Assembly (NCBI GenBank): GCA_035384565.1
Contig: DAOOIT010000061.1
Location: 1-33,914 of the forward strand
DNA: 33,914 bases
Direction of reading: 5' to 3'
DNA from: Planctomycetota bacterium
GTDB lineage: Bacteria; Planctomycetota; PUPC01; DSUN01
The translations under genes and the position numbers were made by a program. The notes beneath the pieces are model-generated. The model did not search any database. It was not told the origin of the DNA and saw nothing but the letters and a program-made list of their open reading frames with translations. Positions 26,523-33,914 of the stretch are shown in pieces. Position 1 is the stretch's first letter. Each line of letters opens with the position of its first letter.

Positions 26523-27425
26523 ATGCAATGCGTCGGCAACGAGATTCTCTACTTCGAGACCGGCCCGGGCAATCCCGTGACGCACCGGGTGAGGCCCGGC
26601 GAGACGTTCGAGGTGCAGACGCAGATCAACGCCGGGCCGTGGCTCGACAAGCTGCCGCCTGAGGAACAGGAGGGTTGGCGCAAGAAGCTGTGCGGCGGCA
26701 ACCCGGCCAGCGGCTGCATCTTCGTCGAGGGCGCCAGGCCCGGCGACATGCTGAGCGTCGAGATCGGCGACATCGCGGTGGACCCCATCGGCTACACCAG
26801 GTTCGGCGGCGGCACCGACGCGACGCCCCGCGGCTTGGCCTGCGGGCCGTGCGAAAAGGAGGTCCAGATCACCGAGGACGGCATTCGCTGGAGCGAATCC
26901 CTCACGCTCCCGCTCCGCCCCATGCTCGGCTTCGTGGGCGTGGCCCCCGCGCGCGAGCGGCTCCACAACGGCTGGGCGGGCGTCTGGGGCGGCAACCTCG
27001 ACGCGCAGGAGGTCACCACCGGCGCGACCCTGCACCTCCGCGTCCAGTGCCCGGGCGCGCTCCTCCACGTGGGCGACATGCACGCGATTCAGGGCGACGG
27101 CGAAATCTGCGGCGCCGGCGGCATCGAGGCCGGCGGACGCGTCCTGCTCACCTGCCGCCTCACCTCGCCTGCGCCCAAGTCGCTCCGCTTCCCCCGCTTC
27201 GAGAACGCCACGCACATCGGCGTCTTCGCCCTCGCGCGGCCCGCCGAGGACGCCTTTCGCATCGCCCTGGCCGAGCTGATCGCCTGGCTTGAGGAATCCT
27301 ATGCCATGCCGCGCACCGAGGCATACATGCTCCTCGCCCAGGTCCTCGAGGCCCGGGCCACCGAATTCGTCAACCCCCAGTTCACCTACGTCGCCAGGAT
27401 TGCCCGGCGCTTCCTGCCCCGGTAG
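26523..27425 (+). CDS. Acetamidase/formamidase family protein
   Basis: The 300-residue protein matches the FmdA_AmdA family in motif order: GGNPASGCIFVEGARPGDMLSVEI near 59-82, GFVGVAPARE, WGGNLDAQEV, and GDMHAIQGDGEICGAGGIE near 185-203. It would hydrolyse short amides such as formamide or acetamide to ammonia and an acid in the cytoplasm. Many environmental members have untested substrates. No signal peptide is seen. The ATG at 26523 is 7 bases after AGGAGG. A separate promoter precedes the next gene, so it is probably monocistronic. Confidence 0.9.
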   Translation: MQCVGNEILYFETGPGNPVTHRVRPGETFEVQTQINAGPWLDKLPPEEQEGWRKKLCGGNPASGCIFVEGARPGDMLSVEIGDIAVDPIGYTRFGGGTDATPRGLACGPCEKEVQITEDGIRWSESLTLPLRPMLGFVGVAPARERLHNGWAGVWGGNLDAQEVTTGATLHLRVQCPGALLHVGDMHAIQGDGEICGAGGIEAGGRVLLTCRLTSPAPKSLRFPRFENATHIGVFALARPAEDAFRIALAELIAWLEESYAMPRTEAYMLLAQVLEARATEFVNPQFTYVARIARRFLPR

Positions 27426-27449
27426 AGGCGGCAGAGCCGTGTGGAGCGG

Positions 27450-27478
27450 TTTCGCCAACCATGGCCTTCCGGTATAAT
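27450..27478 (+). promoter_or_regulatory. Promoter of the PQQ-like propeller gene
   Basis: An exact TATAAT at 27473-27478, 17 bp after a weak -35 box TTTCGC (27450-27455). The leader to the ATG at 27520 is about 35 nt. Confidence 0.5.
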
Positions 27479-27519
27479 CAGGCTGGCAGGCCGGCTTCCT
27501 ACTACGGAGACCTACCTTG

Positions 27520-29139
27520 ATGCTTCGGGCCCCTGCGGGCGTTGTCACGATGCTCCTGGCTTCGACCCTGCTCGCCGCCGACTGGCCGCAGTGGGGCGGG
27601 CGCGACTGCCGCAACATGGCCTCGGACGAGAAGGGCATCCCCGAGTCGTTCGACCCCGGCCAGAAGAAGGAGGGCGGGAGCGAGGTTGACCCCGCCACGA
27701 CGAAGAACATCCAGTGGGCCGCCCGCCTCGGCACAGAAACCTATGGCAACCCCACCGTCTCCGGCGGCAGAGTCTTCGTCGGCACCAACAACGGGGCCCC
27801 CCGCGACCCACGCCTCAAAGGCGACCGCAGCATTCTGATGTGCCTCGAGGAGGCCACGGGCAAGTTCCTCTGGCAACTCGCCGTCTCCAAATACCCCGGC
27901 TACCGGAGCTGGAACGGCGACTACCAGGGCCTTGGCATCTGCTCCTCGCCCACCGTCGAGGGCGACCGCGTTTACGTGGTCACGAACCGCGATGAAGTGC
28001 TGTGCCTCGATGTGAACGGCCTGGCCAACGGCAACGACGGGCCGTTTCAGGACGAAGGGGAGTACATCGCGGCCCAGAGGCGCCGCAAGCCCGGCAAGCA
28101 GCCGCCAGGGGCCAAGCCCGACGAGAAGCCCGAAGAGCCCGTGAAGCCGATCGAGCTGACGCCCACCGACGCCGACATCCTCTGGCGCTACGACATGATC
28201 GCCGAACTTGACGCCTGGCCCCAGGACGCCTCGGCGTGCTCCGTGCTCGTCCACGGCGACCTCGTTTACGTGAACCCCTCGAACGGCGTGGACCTCTCGC
28301 ACAAGAACATCCCCTCGCCCCAGGTGCCGACCATCATCGCCCTCGACAAGCGGACGGGCAAGCTGGTGGCGACGGATGAAGAGAAGATCGGGCCGACGCT
28401 CTTCCACGGCACCTGGTCCTCGCCCTCTCTCGCCGAGGTGAACGGCCGGAAGCTGCTGCTCTTCGGCGCCGGCGACGGCTTCGTCTACGCCTTCGACCCC
28501 ACGCCCGTCGAGGTCCCGGGCAAGCCGCTCAAGGTGCTCAAGACCGTGTGGAAGTGCGACGCCAATCCGCCTGAGTATCGGATGCGCGACGGCAAGAAGC
28601 TGCCCTACAACAAGAACGCCGAAGGCCCCAGCGAGATCACCGGCACCGTCGTCTGCCACAACAACCGCGTCTACGTCACCATCGGCCAGGACACCCGCCA
28701 CGGCGCCGGCAAGGGTTGCCTCACGTGCATTGACGCCACCAAGGCAGGCGACATCAGCACGACCGGCATCCTCTGGCGCTACACCGGCATCAACCGCTCG
28801 ATGGCCACCCCCTCCGTCGCCGACGGCCTGGTGTTCGCCGCCGACTACGTGGCGACGGTTCATTGCGTGGACGCCGAGACGGGCAAGGCCTACTGGACGC
28901 ACGAGACGGGCGGCCGCGACTGCATGGGCTCGACCTTCGTGGCCGACGGCAAGGTGTGGTTCGGCAACAAGAACGGCAAGCTCACGGTGCTGGCGGCGGG
29001 CAGGGAGAAGAAGCTCCTGGCCGAGATCAGCCTCCGCACCCCCATCCACGCCACGCCCATCGTCGCCAACGGCGTCCTCTACGTCGCCTGCAACAACTAC
29101 CTCTACGCGGTTGCCGCGAGCCAGGGTACCGGGAAGTGA
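27520..29139 (+). CDS. Exported PQQ-like beta-propeller protein
   Basis: This 539-residue protein has a signal peptide (MLRAPAGVVTMLLASTLLA) followed at once by ADWPQWGGRDCRNMAS, the common opening of planctomycete PQQ-binding-like repeat proteins. Repeated blades follow, such as GRVFVGTNN, DLVYVNPSNG, GLVFAADYVATVHCVDAETGKAYWTHETGG and GKVWFGNKNGKLTVL. These proteins are exported eight-bladed propellers, and many probably do not bind PQQ; no dehydrogenase partner or PQQ gene is present here. The ATG at 27520 follows GGAGA; a TTG directly before it (27517) is less likely. Confidence 0.88.
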   Translation: MLRAPAGVVTMLLASTLLAADWPQWGGRDCRNMASDEKGIPESFDPGQKKEGGSEVDPATTKNIQWAARLGTETYGNPTVSGGRVFVGTNNGAPRDPRLKGDRSILMCLEEATGKFLWQLAVSKYPGYRSWNGDYQGLGICSSPTVEGDRVYVVTNRDEVLCLDVNGLANGNDGPFQDEGEYIAAQRRRKPGKQPPGAKPDEKPEEPVKPIELTPTDADILWRYDMIAELDAWPQDASACSVLVHGDLVYVNPSNGVDLSHKNIPSPQVPTIIALDKRTGKLVATDEEKIGPTLFHGTWSSPSLAEVNGRKLLLFGAGDGFVYAFDPTPVEVPGKPLKVLKTVWKCDANPPEYRMRDGKKLPYNKNAEGPSEITGTVVCHNNRVYVTIGQDTRHGAGKGCLTCIDATKAGDISTTGILWRYTGINRSMATPSVADGLVFAADYVATVHCVDAETGKAYWTHETGGRDCMGSTFVADGKVWFGNKNGKLTVLAAGREKKLLAEISLRTPIHATPIVANGVLYVACNNYLYAVAASQGTGK

Positions 29140-29165
29140 GCACATCGGGGTGCGCCCCCGTCCCT

Positions 29166-29265
29166 AAGGTTCCAATACCTTCGGGAGGATAAGGCTGAGA
29201 CCCGGCCGCCGCAGGGGACACGCCTGTGCGAGGAACCTCCCGAAGGTATTGGAACCTTCGGGAGG
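29166..29265 (+). promoter_or_regulatory. Two-state hairpin upstream of the Gfo/Idh-cupin pair
   Basis: Segment 29166-29188 is perfectly complementary to 29236-29258 (23 bp, 47-nt loop). Part of the second arm, CCTCCCGAAGG (29236-29246), can instead pair with CCTTCGGGAGG (29255-29265) across an 8-nt loop. The two pairings exclude each other, as in an attenuator or riboswitch. It lies about 40 bp before the gene. No T-tract is seen, and a palindromic insertion is the alternative. Confidence 0.5.
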
Positions 29266-29304
29266 GGCTGGGTCCGTTCTCAACGGTCTGGCAAGGAGTA
29301 AAGA

Positions 29305-30381
29305 ATGGCGGATGGGCTTCGCATGGGCTACGTCGGCTGCGGGTTCATGGCGCAGAAGGTGCATATCCCCAACATTCTGTCGCTCGATGGGGTGGAGCTT
29401 GCAGCCATCGCCGAGCTGAGGCCCAAGCTGGGCCGATTGGTGCAGGAGCGCTTCCGCATCCCGAAGCTCTACGCCAGCCACGCCGAGCTGGCGAAGGACG
29501 CCTCCATCCAGGCGGTCGGGGTCTCGGGGCACTTCTACGCCCAGGGCGAGATAGCGATTGACCTGCTGCTGGCGGGTAAGGATGTGTTCATGGAGAAGCC
29601 GATGGCGGTGAGCGTGGAGCAGGCCGAACGCATCCTCGACGCCGAACGCCGCAGCGGCAAGCGGCTGATGGTGGCCTACATGAAACGCTACGACGCGGGG
29701 AACGTGCTGGTGAAGAAGCTGGTCGCCGACGCCCGCGCGAGCGGCGAGATGGGCAAGCTGCGCTTCGTGCGCAACCACGGCTTCTGCGGCGACTGGACCG
29801 CCGGCCTGGACACGCCGATGGAGAAGACCGATGAGCCGTATCCCGTCGTCCAGCCCAAGTACCCCGCCTGGCTGCCCGAGAAGCACGTCAACGGCTACCT
29901 CGGCTACCTCCAGCAGTACACGCACAACGTCAACCTCGTCCGCTGGTTCCTTGATGCGGGGGGCGACGTGAAGGTGAAGGCTGTGGAGCTTGACCGCGAG
30001 CGCGGCTACTTCGGCGTCGTCGTCCTGGAGGTCGCGGGCGTCCAGACAGTCATCGAATCGGGCGCCGTGGCCTACCACGGCTGGGAGGAGCACACGCAGC
30101 TCTACTTCGAGGGCGGCTGGATACGCACCGAGGCCCCGCCGCTGCTGCTTCGCAACGTGCCGGCCACGGTGGAGGTCTACCGCGGCAACACGCCGGCGAA
30201 GGTGGCCACTCACACCTTTCCCGAGGGCGGGCGCGAATGGTCCTACAGGGCCGAGATGCGGCACTTCATCGAGTGCGTGCGCACCGGCGCACCGTTCCGT
30301 TCCCCCGCCTCCGACACGCTGGAGGATGTGCGGACCTTCGAGGCGATCTACCAGAGGCACCTGGCGCGCCTGGCCACATAG
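29305..30381 (+). CDS. Cytoplasmic Gfo/Idh/MocA family oxidoreductase
   Basis: The 358-residue protein has no signal peptide. A Rossmann motif GCGFMA lies at 11-16 and the catalytic EKP at 97-99, followed by the alpha/beta C-terminal domain (YTHNVNLVRWFLD as the usual substrate-side helix). It is a probable NAD(P)-dependent sugar or polyol dehydrogenase; the substrate is not known. D-apiose dehydrogenase belongs to this superfamily, but nothing here proves that role. The ATG at 29305 is 6 bases after AAGGAG (29293-29298). A cupin gene follows 11 bp after the stop. Confidence 0.9.
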   Translation: MADGLRMGYVGCGFMAQKVHIPNILSLDGVELAAIAELRPKLGRLVQERFRIPKLYASHAELAKDASIQAVGVSGHFYAQGEIAIDLLLAGKDVFMEKPMAVSVEQAERILDAERRSGKRLMVAYMKRYDAGNVLVKKLVADARASGEMGKLRFVRNHGFCGDWTAGLDTPMEKTDEPYPVVQPKYPAWLPEKHVNGYLGYLQQYTHNVNLVRWFLDAGGDVKVKAVELDRERGYFGVVVLEVAGVQTVIESGAVAYHGWEEHTQLYFEGGWIRTEAPPLLLRNVPATVEVYRGNTPAKVATHTFPEGGREWSYRAEMRHFIECVRTGAPFRSPASDTLEDVRTFEAIYQRHLARLAT

Positions 30382-30392
30382 CGGAGACAGGA

Positions 30393-30710
30393 ATGCTCGT
30401 CACCGACCTCAATGCGTTGCCCCTGCGCGAGTTGTTCGGCTGCAAGGCCCACGTGGTGCACTCGCAGTGCATGACCTTCGTGCACTGGCGCTTCGAGCCG
30501 GGCCAGGTGATCGCCCCCCACGCGCACCCGCACGAGCAGGTGGCCACGGTGATCGCGGGCGATCTGGAGCTGACCGTGGGAGAAGACACCCGGCGCCTCG
30601 GCCCGGGGTGCGTGGCCGTGGTCCCCCCCAACGTTGCGCACACGGCGAGAGCGCTCTCAGCCTGCTACGTCATTGATGCCTTCTATCCCGTGCGCGAGGA
30701 CTACCGTTGA
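30393..30710 (+). CDS. Small cupin-domain protein
   Basis: This 105-residue protein is a single cupin barrel. His43, His45 (or His47) and Glu48 in PHAHPHEQ, then His83 in PPNVAHTA, form the usual metal site; GDLELTVGEDTRRLGPG is the link between the two cupin motifs. Such small cupins are often sugar isomerases or sensors. The start at 30393 follows GGAGACAGGA, and the gene lies 11 bp after the oxidoreductase gene, so they probably work on the same compound. Confidence 0.85.
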   Translation: MLVTDLNALPLRELFGCKAHVVHSQCMTFVHWRFEPGQVIAPHAHPHEQVATVIAGDLELTVGEDTRRLGPGCVAVVPPNVAHTARALSACYVIDAFYPVREDYR

Positions 30711-30713
30711 GGT

Positions 30714-30742
30714 TTGACCGCGAGGCGGCCAGACGCTACAAT
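30714..30742 (+). promoter_or_regulatory. Promoter of the acylphosphatase gene group
   Basis: TTGACC (30714-30719), 17 bp, TACAAT (30737-30742), starting 3 bases after the cupin stop codon. Confidence 0.6.
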
Positions 30743-30770
30743 TTGCGGGTGAGAAGCGCGAGGTCGGTCT

Positions 30771-31061
30771 ATGGCTAAGCCGCTCGGGGCACGAGCGCGG
30801 GTCGTCTTCCGCGGCCAGGTTCAAGGGGTGGGGTTCCGTTACACCGCGCGCCGCGCGGCCGAATCGTTCGCCGTGACCGGCTACGTGCAGAATGAGCCCG
30901 ACGGCTCGGTCGAGCTGGTGGCCGAAGGCGAACGGGACGAGATCGAGGCCTTTCTCGGCGCCGTCGCGCGCGAGATGGCGCCTTACATCCGCTCGAGGGA
31001 GGTGACCTGGAGTGTCGCGACCGGAGAGTTCCACGGGTTCGGCGTCCGCCACACCTGGTGA
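30771..31061 (+). CDS. acyP: Acylphosphatase
   Basis: The 96-residue protein has the normal acylphosphatase length. The signature GQVQGVGFRYTARR includes the phosphate-binding Arg23, and YVQNEPDGSVELVAEGE includes Asn41; both stand at their canonical positions. It hydrolyses acyl phosphates such as acetyl or carbamoyl phosphate in the cytoplasm. It is the first gene after the promoter at 30714-30742, followed by a phosphoesterase after 39 bp. Confidence 0.93.
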   Translation: MAKPLGARARVVFRGQVQGVGFRYTARRAAESFAVTGYVQNEPDGSVELVAEGERDEIEAFLGAVAREMAPYIRSREVTWSVATGEFHGFGVRHTW

Positions 31062-31100
31062 ACTCCGCCGGGTTGCGGCCTGGAACAAGGGTGCCCACCG

Positions 31101-31832
31101 TTGCGGTACTGCGTGCTGGGGGATGTCCACGGGAACCTCGAGGCCCTCGAAGCCGTCGTGGCGGACGCGCGGCGGCACGGAGCCGAACGCTTCGCCTGCG
31201 TCGGCGACATCGTGGGCTACGGCGCCAGCCCCTCGGAATGCGTAGACCGCGTGCAGAGCCTCACGACTCAGATCGTCGCGGGCAACCACGACTGCGCCGT
31301 GGTCGAGCGCACCGACCTCGAGTACTTCAACCCCTTCGCCCGCGACGCCGTGGTGTGGACCCGCCGCCAGCTCTCGCCGCAGGACAAGAGCTTCCTCCAC
31401 GAGCTGCCGCTGACGCTGAAGGTGAACGATCTGATGATCGCGCACGCGACGCTCTACCAGCCGGCGCTGTTCGGCTACATCGAGAGCGACTTCTCGGCGC
31501 GCCAGTCCTTCCGCGCCATGGACGGCAACCTGGCCTTCGTCGGCCACTCCCACGTTCCCGTCGTGTTCTTCTACGACCCCGTGAAGGACCTGGTCCTCTA
31601 CACCAAGGACCTTCACATAGACCTCGATGGCACGGCCAAGGTGATCGTCAACGTGGGCAGCGTGGGGCAGCCGCGCGACGAGGACCCGCGCGCGTGCTAC
31701 GCGCTCTACGACAGCTCGCGTCACACGATCACCATCCGCCGTGTGGAGTACAACGTCGAGGCCGCGAAGCGCAAGATCCTCGCGGCCGATCTGCCCGACG
31801 TGCTGGGCCGCCGGCTCCTCTTCGGACGCTGA
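31101..31832 (+). CDS. Metallophosphoesterase, YfcE/MJ0936-like
   Basis: The 243-residue protein shows all calcineurin-type motifs: GDVHGN (Asp8, His10), GDIVGYG (Asp36), GNHD (61-64) and a late GHSH near 148. It is a cytoplasmic two-metal phosphodiesterase; the substrate is unknown. The start is a TTG at 31101 with AGGGTG upstream; the next in-frame start would delete part of the first motif strand. It ends 4 bp before the LarA-like gene. Confidence 0.88.
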   Translation: MRYCVLGDVHGNLEALEAVVADARRHGAERFACVGDIVGYGASPSECVDRVQSLTTQIVAGNHDCAVVERTDLEYFNPFARDAVVWTRRQLSPQDKSFLHELPLTLKVNDLMIAHATLYQPALFGYIESDFSARQSFRAMDGNLAFVGHSHVPVVFFYDPVKDLVLYTKDLHIDLDGTAKVIVNVGSVGQPRDEDPRACYALYDSSRHTITIRRVEYNVEAAKRKILAADLPDVLGRRLLFGR

Positions 31833-31836
31833 TCGG

Positions 31837-33141
31837 ATGAGAACCCACGTGGCCTACGGCCGGGGCCGGCTCGAGCTTCGGCTGCCGCCGGACGCCTGCG
31901 AGCTGCGCACGCGCCCCGTCGAGGCCCTGGCTCGGCCCGCCGAGGCGCTCGCCGAAGCCCTCCGGAATCCCATCGGCTGCCCGCCCCTGCGCCAGCTCGC
32001 CGCGGGCCGTCGCCACGCCTGCCTCGTCGTCTCCGACATCACCCGGCCCGTGCCGTACCGCGTCCTGCTGCCGCCGCTGCTCGCCGCGCTCGAGGGCGCC
32101 GTCGAGCGCGTCTCTCTGCTCGTTGCCACAGGCACCCACCGCCCGAGCACGGCCGAGGAGAAGCTCGAAATGTTCGGCCCCGAGGTCGTCGCGCGCTATC
32201 CCATCGTGGACCACGACTCGCGCGACCCCGCGCAGCTCGTCGCCCTGGAGCGCCGCCCGTCCAGCGGCACCCAGGTGTGGCTGAACCGCCTCTACCTCGA
32301 GGCCGATCTGCGCATCCTCACGGGCCTCGTCGAGCCGCACTTCATGGCCGGCTACTCGGGCGGGCGCAAGGCCATTTGCCCCGGGCTGGCCGACCTGCGC
32401 ACGATCCAGAAGCTCCACGGCCCTCGCTTCCTCGAGGACCCGCGGGCCGCCAGCGGCGTGCTGGAGGGCAACCCCTGCCACCGCGAGGCCAGCGAGATCG
32501 CTCACATGGCCGGCGCCGACTTCACTGTCAATGTGGCCCTCGACCTCCAGCGCCGCATCGTCGGCCTGTTCGCGGGCCACCTCGACGCGGCCTTCGACGC
32601 CGCCGTGGCCCGGGTAGACAGCTTCTGCCGCGCCGCCGTCCCCGCCCCCGCCGACATCGCGGTGACCTCGGGCGGCGGCTACCCGCTCGACAAGACCTTC
32701 TACCAGGCCGTGAAAGGCATGGTCGCGGCCTTGCCCGTCGTGCGCCCGGGGGGGGTCGTCCTCCTCGCCGCCGAGTGCCGCGAGGGCATCGGCAACCGGG
32801 AATACGCCGAGCTGCTCTTCCGATACGACGGGCGCCACGCGGACTTCCTCCGCGACATCGCCGCGCGCGACGAGGTGCTCCAGGACCAGTGGGAGTTCGA
32901 AGAGCAGTGCAAGGTGCTGGCCAGGGTGGGGGTGGAGGGCCTGGTGGTCTGCTGCGGCGGCATCGAACGCGGCACGCTCCGGCGTCTCTCGGTCACGCCT
33001 GCCGCCGATCTGTGCGGCGAGGCCGACCCGCAGCGGCAGCTCCAGGGCGCGCTCGATGCGCTCCTGCGGCGCCGCCCCGCCGCGCGCGTCGCCGCCCTGC
33101 CCGATGGGCCCTACATTCTTGCTGAAGTGGATCCCCGCTAG
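31837..33141 (+). CDS. LarA-like nickel-dependent racemase
   Basis: This 434-residue protein fits the LarA family. The DITRP arginine (Arg70), ATGTHRP (His101), EPHFMAGYSGGRKAICPG (His168, Lys178) and GGGYPLDKTFYQAVKGM match the residues that hold the nickel-pincer nucleotide and bind the substrate in Lactiplantibacillus LarA. It would racemise or epimerise an alpha-hydroxy acid such as lactate. The cofactor enzymes LarB, LarC and LarE are not in the window. The ATG at 31837 lies 4 bp after the phosphoesterase stop. Its own TAG stop is shared with the mobile element that begins there: the TA is the target and the G is the element's first base. Confidence 0.87.
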   Translation: MRTHVAYGRGRLELRLPPDACELRTRPVEALARPAEALAEALRNPIGCPPLRQLAAGRRHACLVVSDITRPVPYRVLLPPLLAALEGAVERVSLLVATGTHRPSTAEEKLEMFGPEVVARYPIVDHDSRDPAQLVALERRPSSGTQVWLNRLYLEADLRILTGLVEPHFMAGYSGGRKAICPGLADLRTIQKLHGPRFLEDPRAASGVLEGNPCHREASEIAHMAGADFTVNVALDLQRRIVGLFAGHLDAAFDAAVARVDSFCRAAVPAPADIAVTSGGGYPLDKTFYQAVKGMVAALPVVRPGGVVLLAAECREGIGNREYAELLFRYDGRHADFLRDIAARDEVLQDQWEFEEQCKVLARVGVEGLVVCCGGIERGTLRRLSVTPAADLCGEADPQRQLQGALDALLRRRPAARVAALPDGPYILAEVDPR

Positions 33142-33309
33142 GAGCCTGTCCAGGAATCCCCGTGGGCTGCGTTGCCGGCGTCAGCGGGCTGGATGCGAGG
33201 CGCGGCGACGCAGGCGATGCCCTGGAATGCATCGCCTTCTCCTCGCTCCTTGCGTGTGGCCCGAATCGGCGGCGTCGCAGCCTCGCGCGGATTCTCGGAC
33301 AGGCTCCTA
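33139..33309. mobile_element. MITE-like element, copy B (internally deleted)
   Basis: It has the same ends as copy A, in opposite orientation, and a body of 167 bp between TA dinucleotides (33139-33140 and 33308-33309). Relative to copy A it lacks 113 bp, as if recombined across two GCGATGCA repeats. The left TA plus the element's first base G form the stop codon of the LarA-like gene. On the other strand the right TA plus G form the stop of the Sel1 gene. Confidence 0.85.
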
Positions 33310-33726
33310 GCCCAGCCGTTTCAGGGCCTCGGCCGCGTCGCGGTCGCCCCGGCGGCTCGACACGCGGTACCACTGGCGCGCCTTCTCGAGGTCCTTCGGC
33401 ACCCCCTCGCCGTGCTCGTAGGCGTGGGCGAGCCAGAACGCCGCGGTCGGACAGCCCTGGTTCGCCGCCTGCTGGTAGAAGGGGATCGCCTTCGCGTAGT
33501 CCTGCTCGACCCCGTGGCCGTTGCGATAGCAGTAGCCCACGTCGCACAACCCGCTGTTGTGCCCCTGGGCCGCGGCCGCGCGGTACCACTTCAGCGCCTC
33601 GGCATAGTCGCGCTCGACGCCGTTGCCCTCGTAGTAGACACAGCCCAGCTCGTACTGGGCATTGGCGTCGCCGGCCTCGGCCCGACGACGCAAGGCGGCG
33701 ACGTGGGATGGCTCGCTCTTCGGCAT
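33307..33726 (-). CDS. Sel1-repeat (TPR-like) protein
   Basis: This 139-residue protein consists of three 36-residue Sel1 repeats (AQYELGCVYYEGNGVERDYAEALKWYRAAAAQG and two relatives) with no signal peptide. It probably mediates protein-protein contacts in the cytoplasm; the partner is unknown. The ATG at 33726 is preferred to a TTG at 33744 because AAGGAG lies 7 bases before it. Its TAG stop is formed at the edge of the mobile element (CTA at 33307-33309 on the plus strand). Confidence 0.88.
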   Translation of the reverse strand: MPKSEPSHVAALRRRAEAGDANAQYELGCVYYEGNGVERDYAEALKWYRAAAAQGHNSGLCDVGYCYRNGHGVEQDYAKAIPFYQQAANQGCPTAAFWLAHAYEHGEGVPKDLEKARQWYRVSSRRGDRDAAEALKRLG

Positions 33727-33782
33727 AAGGGTCTCCTTCGGCAAACCGGCGGCTGCGGCGCTTGCCTCCCGAGTTCACGTCC

Positions 33783-33811
33783 ATTCTAGCCTCGAACCGG
33801 TCGTGACTCAA
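33783..33811 (-). promoter_or_regulatory. Promoter of the Sel1-repeat gene
   Basis: On the minus strand, TTGAGT (33806-33811), 17 bp, TAGAAT (33783-33788). Confidence 0.55.
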
Positions 33812-33891
33812 GCTCCGGGTCCACGCCGGGTGCGGGCCGGAATTGTAGGCAGGGTGATTGTCTCTGGAGCCTGAAGGGCTCGCATGGGATA

Positions 33892-33912
33892 GCCCAGGGC
33901 AACGCCCTGGGT
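33892..33912. repeat. GCCCAGGGC palindrome at the window end
   Basis: CCCAGGGC (33893-33900) and GCCCTGGG (33904-33911) form an 8-bp stem with a 3-nt loop. It may be the start of a longer dispersed palindrome cut by the window edge. Confidence 0.5.
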
Positions 33913-33914
33913 TC

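Noticed and set aside
29305..30381. Calling the oxidoreductase D-apiose dehydrogenase
   Set aside because: It shares only the superfamily; it is 11 kb from the ApnL-like gene and no specific residues support the assignment.

Overview
The window is high-GC DNA with dense, mostly non-overlapping genes on both strands. The gene content suggests an environmental member of the Planctomycetota or a relative in the PVC group (Lentisphaerota, Verrucomicrobiota). It holds Tat-exported Gfo/Idh/MocA oxidoreductases, a sulfatase, a PQQ-like beta-propeller protein, beta-helix and multidomain glycosidases, a sialidase-like protein and a nickel-dependent LarA-type racemase. This placement is an inference from gene families, not a phylogenetic result. 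Many genes are preceded by sigma70-type promoters (TTGACA-like box, 16-17 bp, TAnnnT) and purine-rich Shine-Dalgarno sites, which allowed several start codons to be chosen.

Layout. Positions 1-446 are non-coding: the end of a transposon-like element, hairpins, and a dispersed palindrome. Positions 447-6823 hold a Tat-signal oxidoreductase and a YhaM-type HD ribonuclease (both minus), then recA-alaS (plus), with consensus divergent promoters between the ribonuclease and recA. Positions 6973-18581 (plus) hold a carbohydrate block: a beta-helix lipoprotein of GH141-like architecture, an SGNH/GDSL esterase, a Tat-exported glycosidase with a C-terminal CBM9-like domain, a probable TIM-barrel glycosidase, and a protein resembling D-apionate lactonase (ApnL). 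Together they suggest breakdown of a complex plant polysaccharide, with apiose-containing pectin (rhamnogalacturonan II) as a testable guess. Positions 18586-25850 (minus) hold a CPBP-family membrane protein, a sulfatase, an exported peroxiredoxin, and a three-gene operon of a sialidase-like protein, a PDZ protein with twelve GGND-Y repeats, and a BadF/NAGK-type sugar kinase. Positions 25851-26522 are a structured non-coding gap. Positions 26523-33141 (plus) hold an acetamidase/formamidase, a PQQ-like propeller, a Gfo/Idh/MocA-cupin pair behind a two-state hairpin, and an acylphosphatase-metallophosphoesterase-LarA group. A Sel1-repeat gene (minus) closes the window.

The most unusual content is repetitive DNA. 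One family of non-coding elements has 19-bp terminal inverted repeats (GGAGCCTGTCCGAGAATCC, with small variations) and sits in CTAG/TA targets. Two copies lie exactly on stop codons, and one copy supplies the stop codons of two convergent genes. Three other families of short palindromes lie in frame inside exported-protein and glycosidase genes, one of them translated in different frames and orientations in three genes. No tRNA, rRNA, CRISPR array, transposase or phage gene was recognised.
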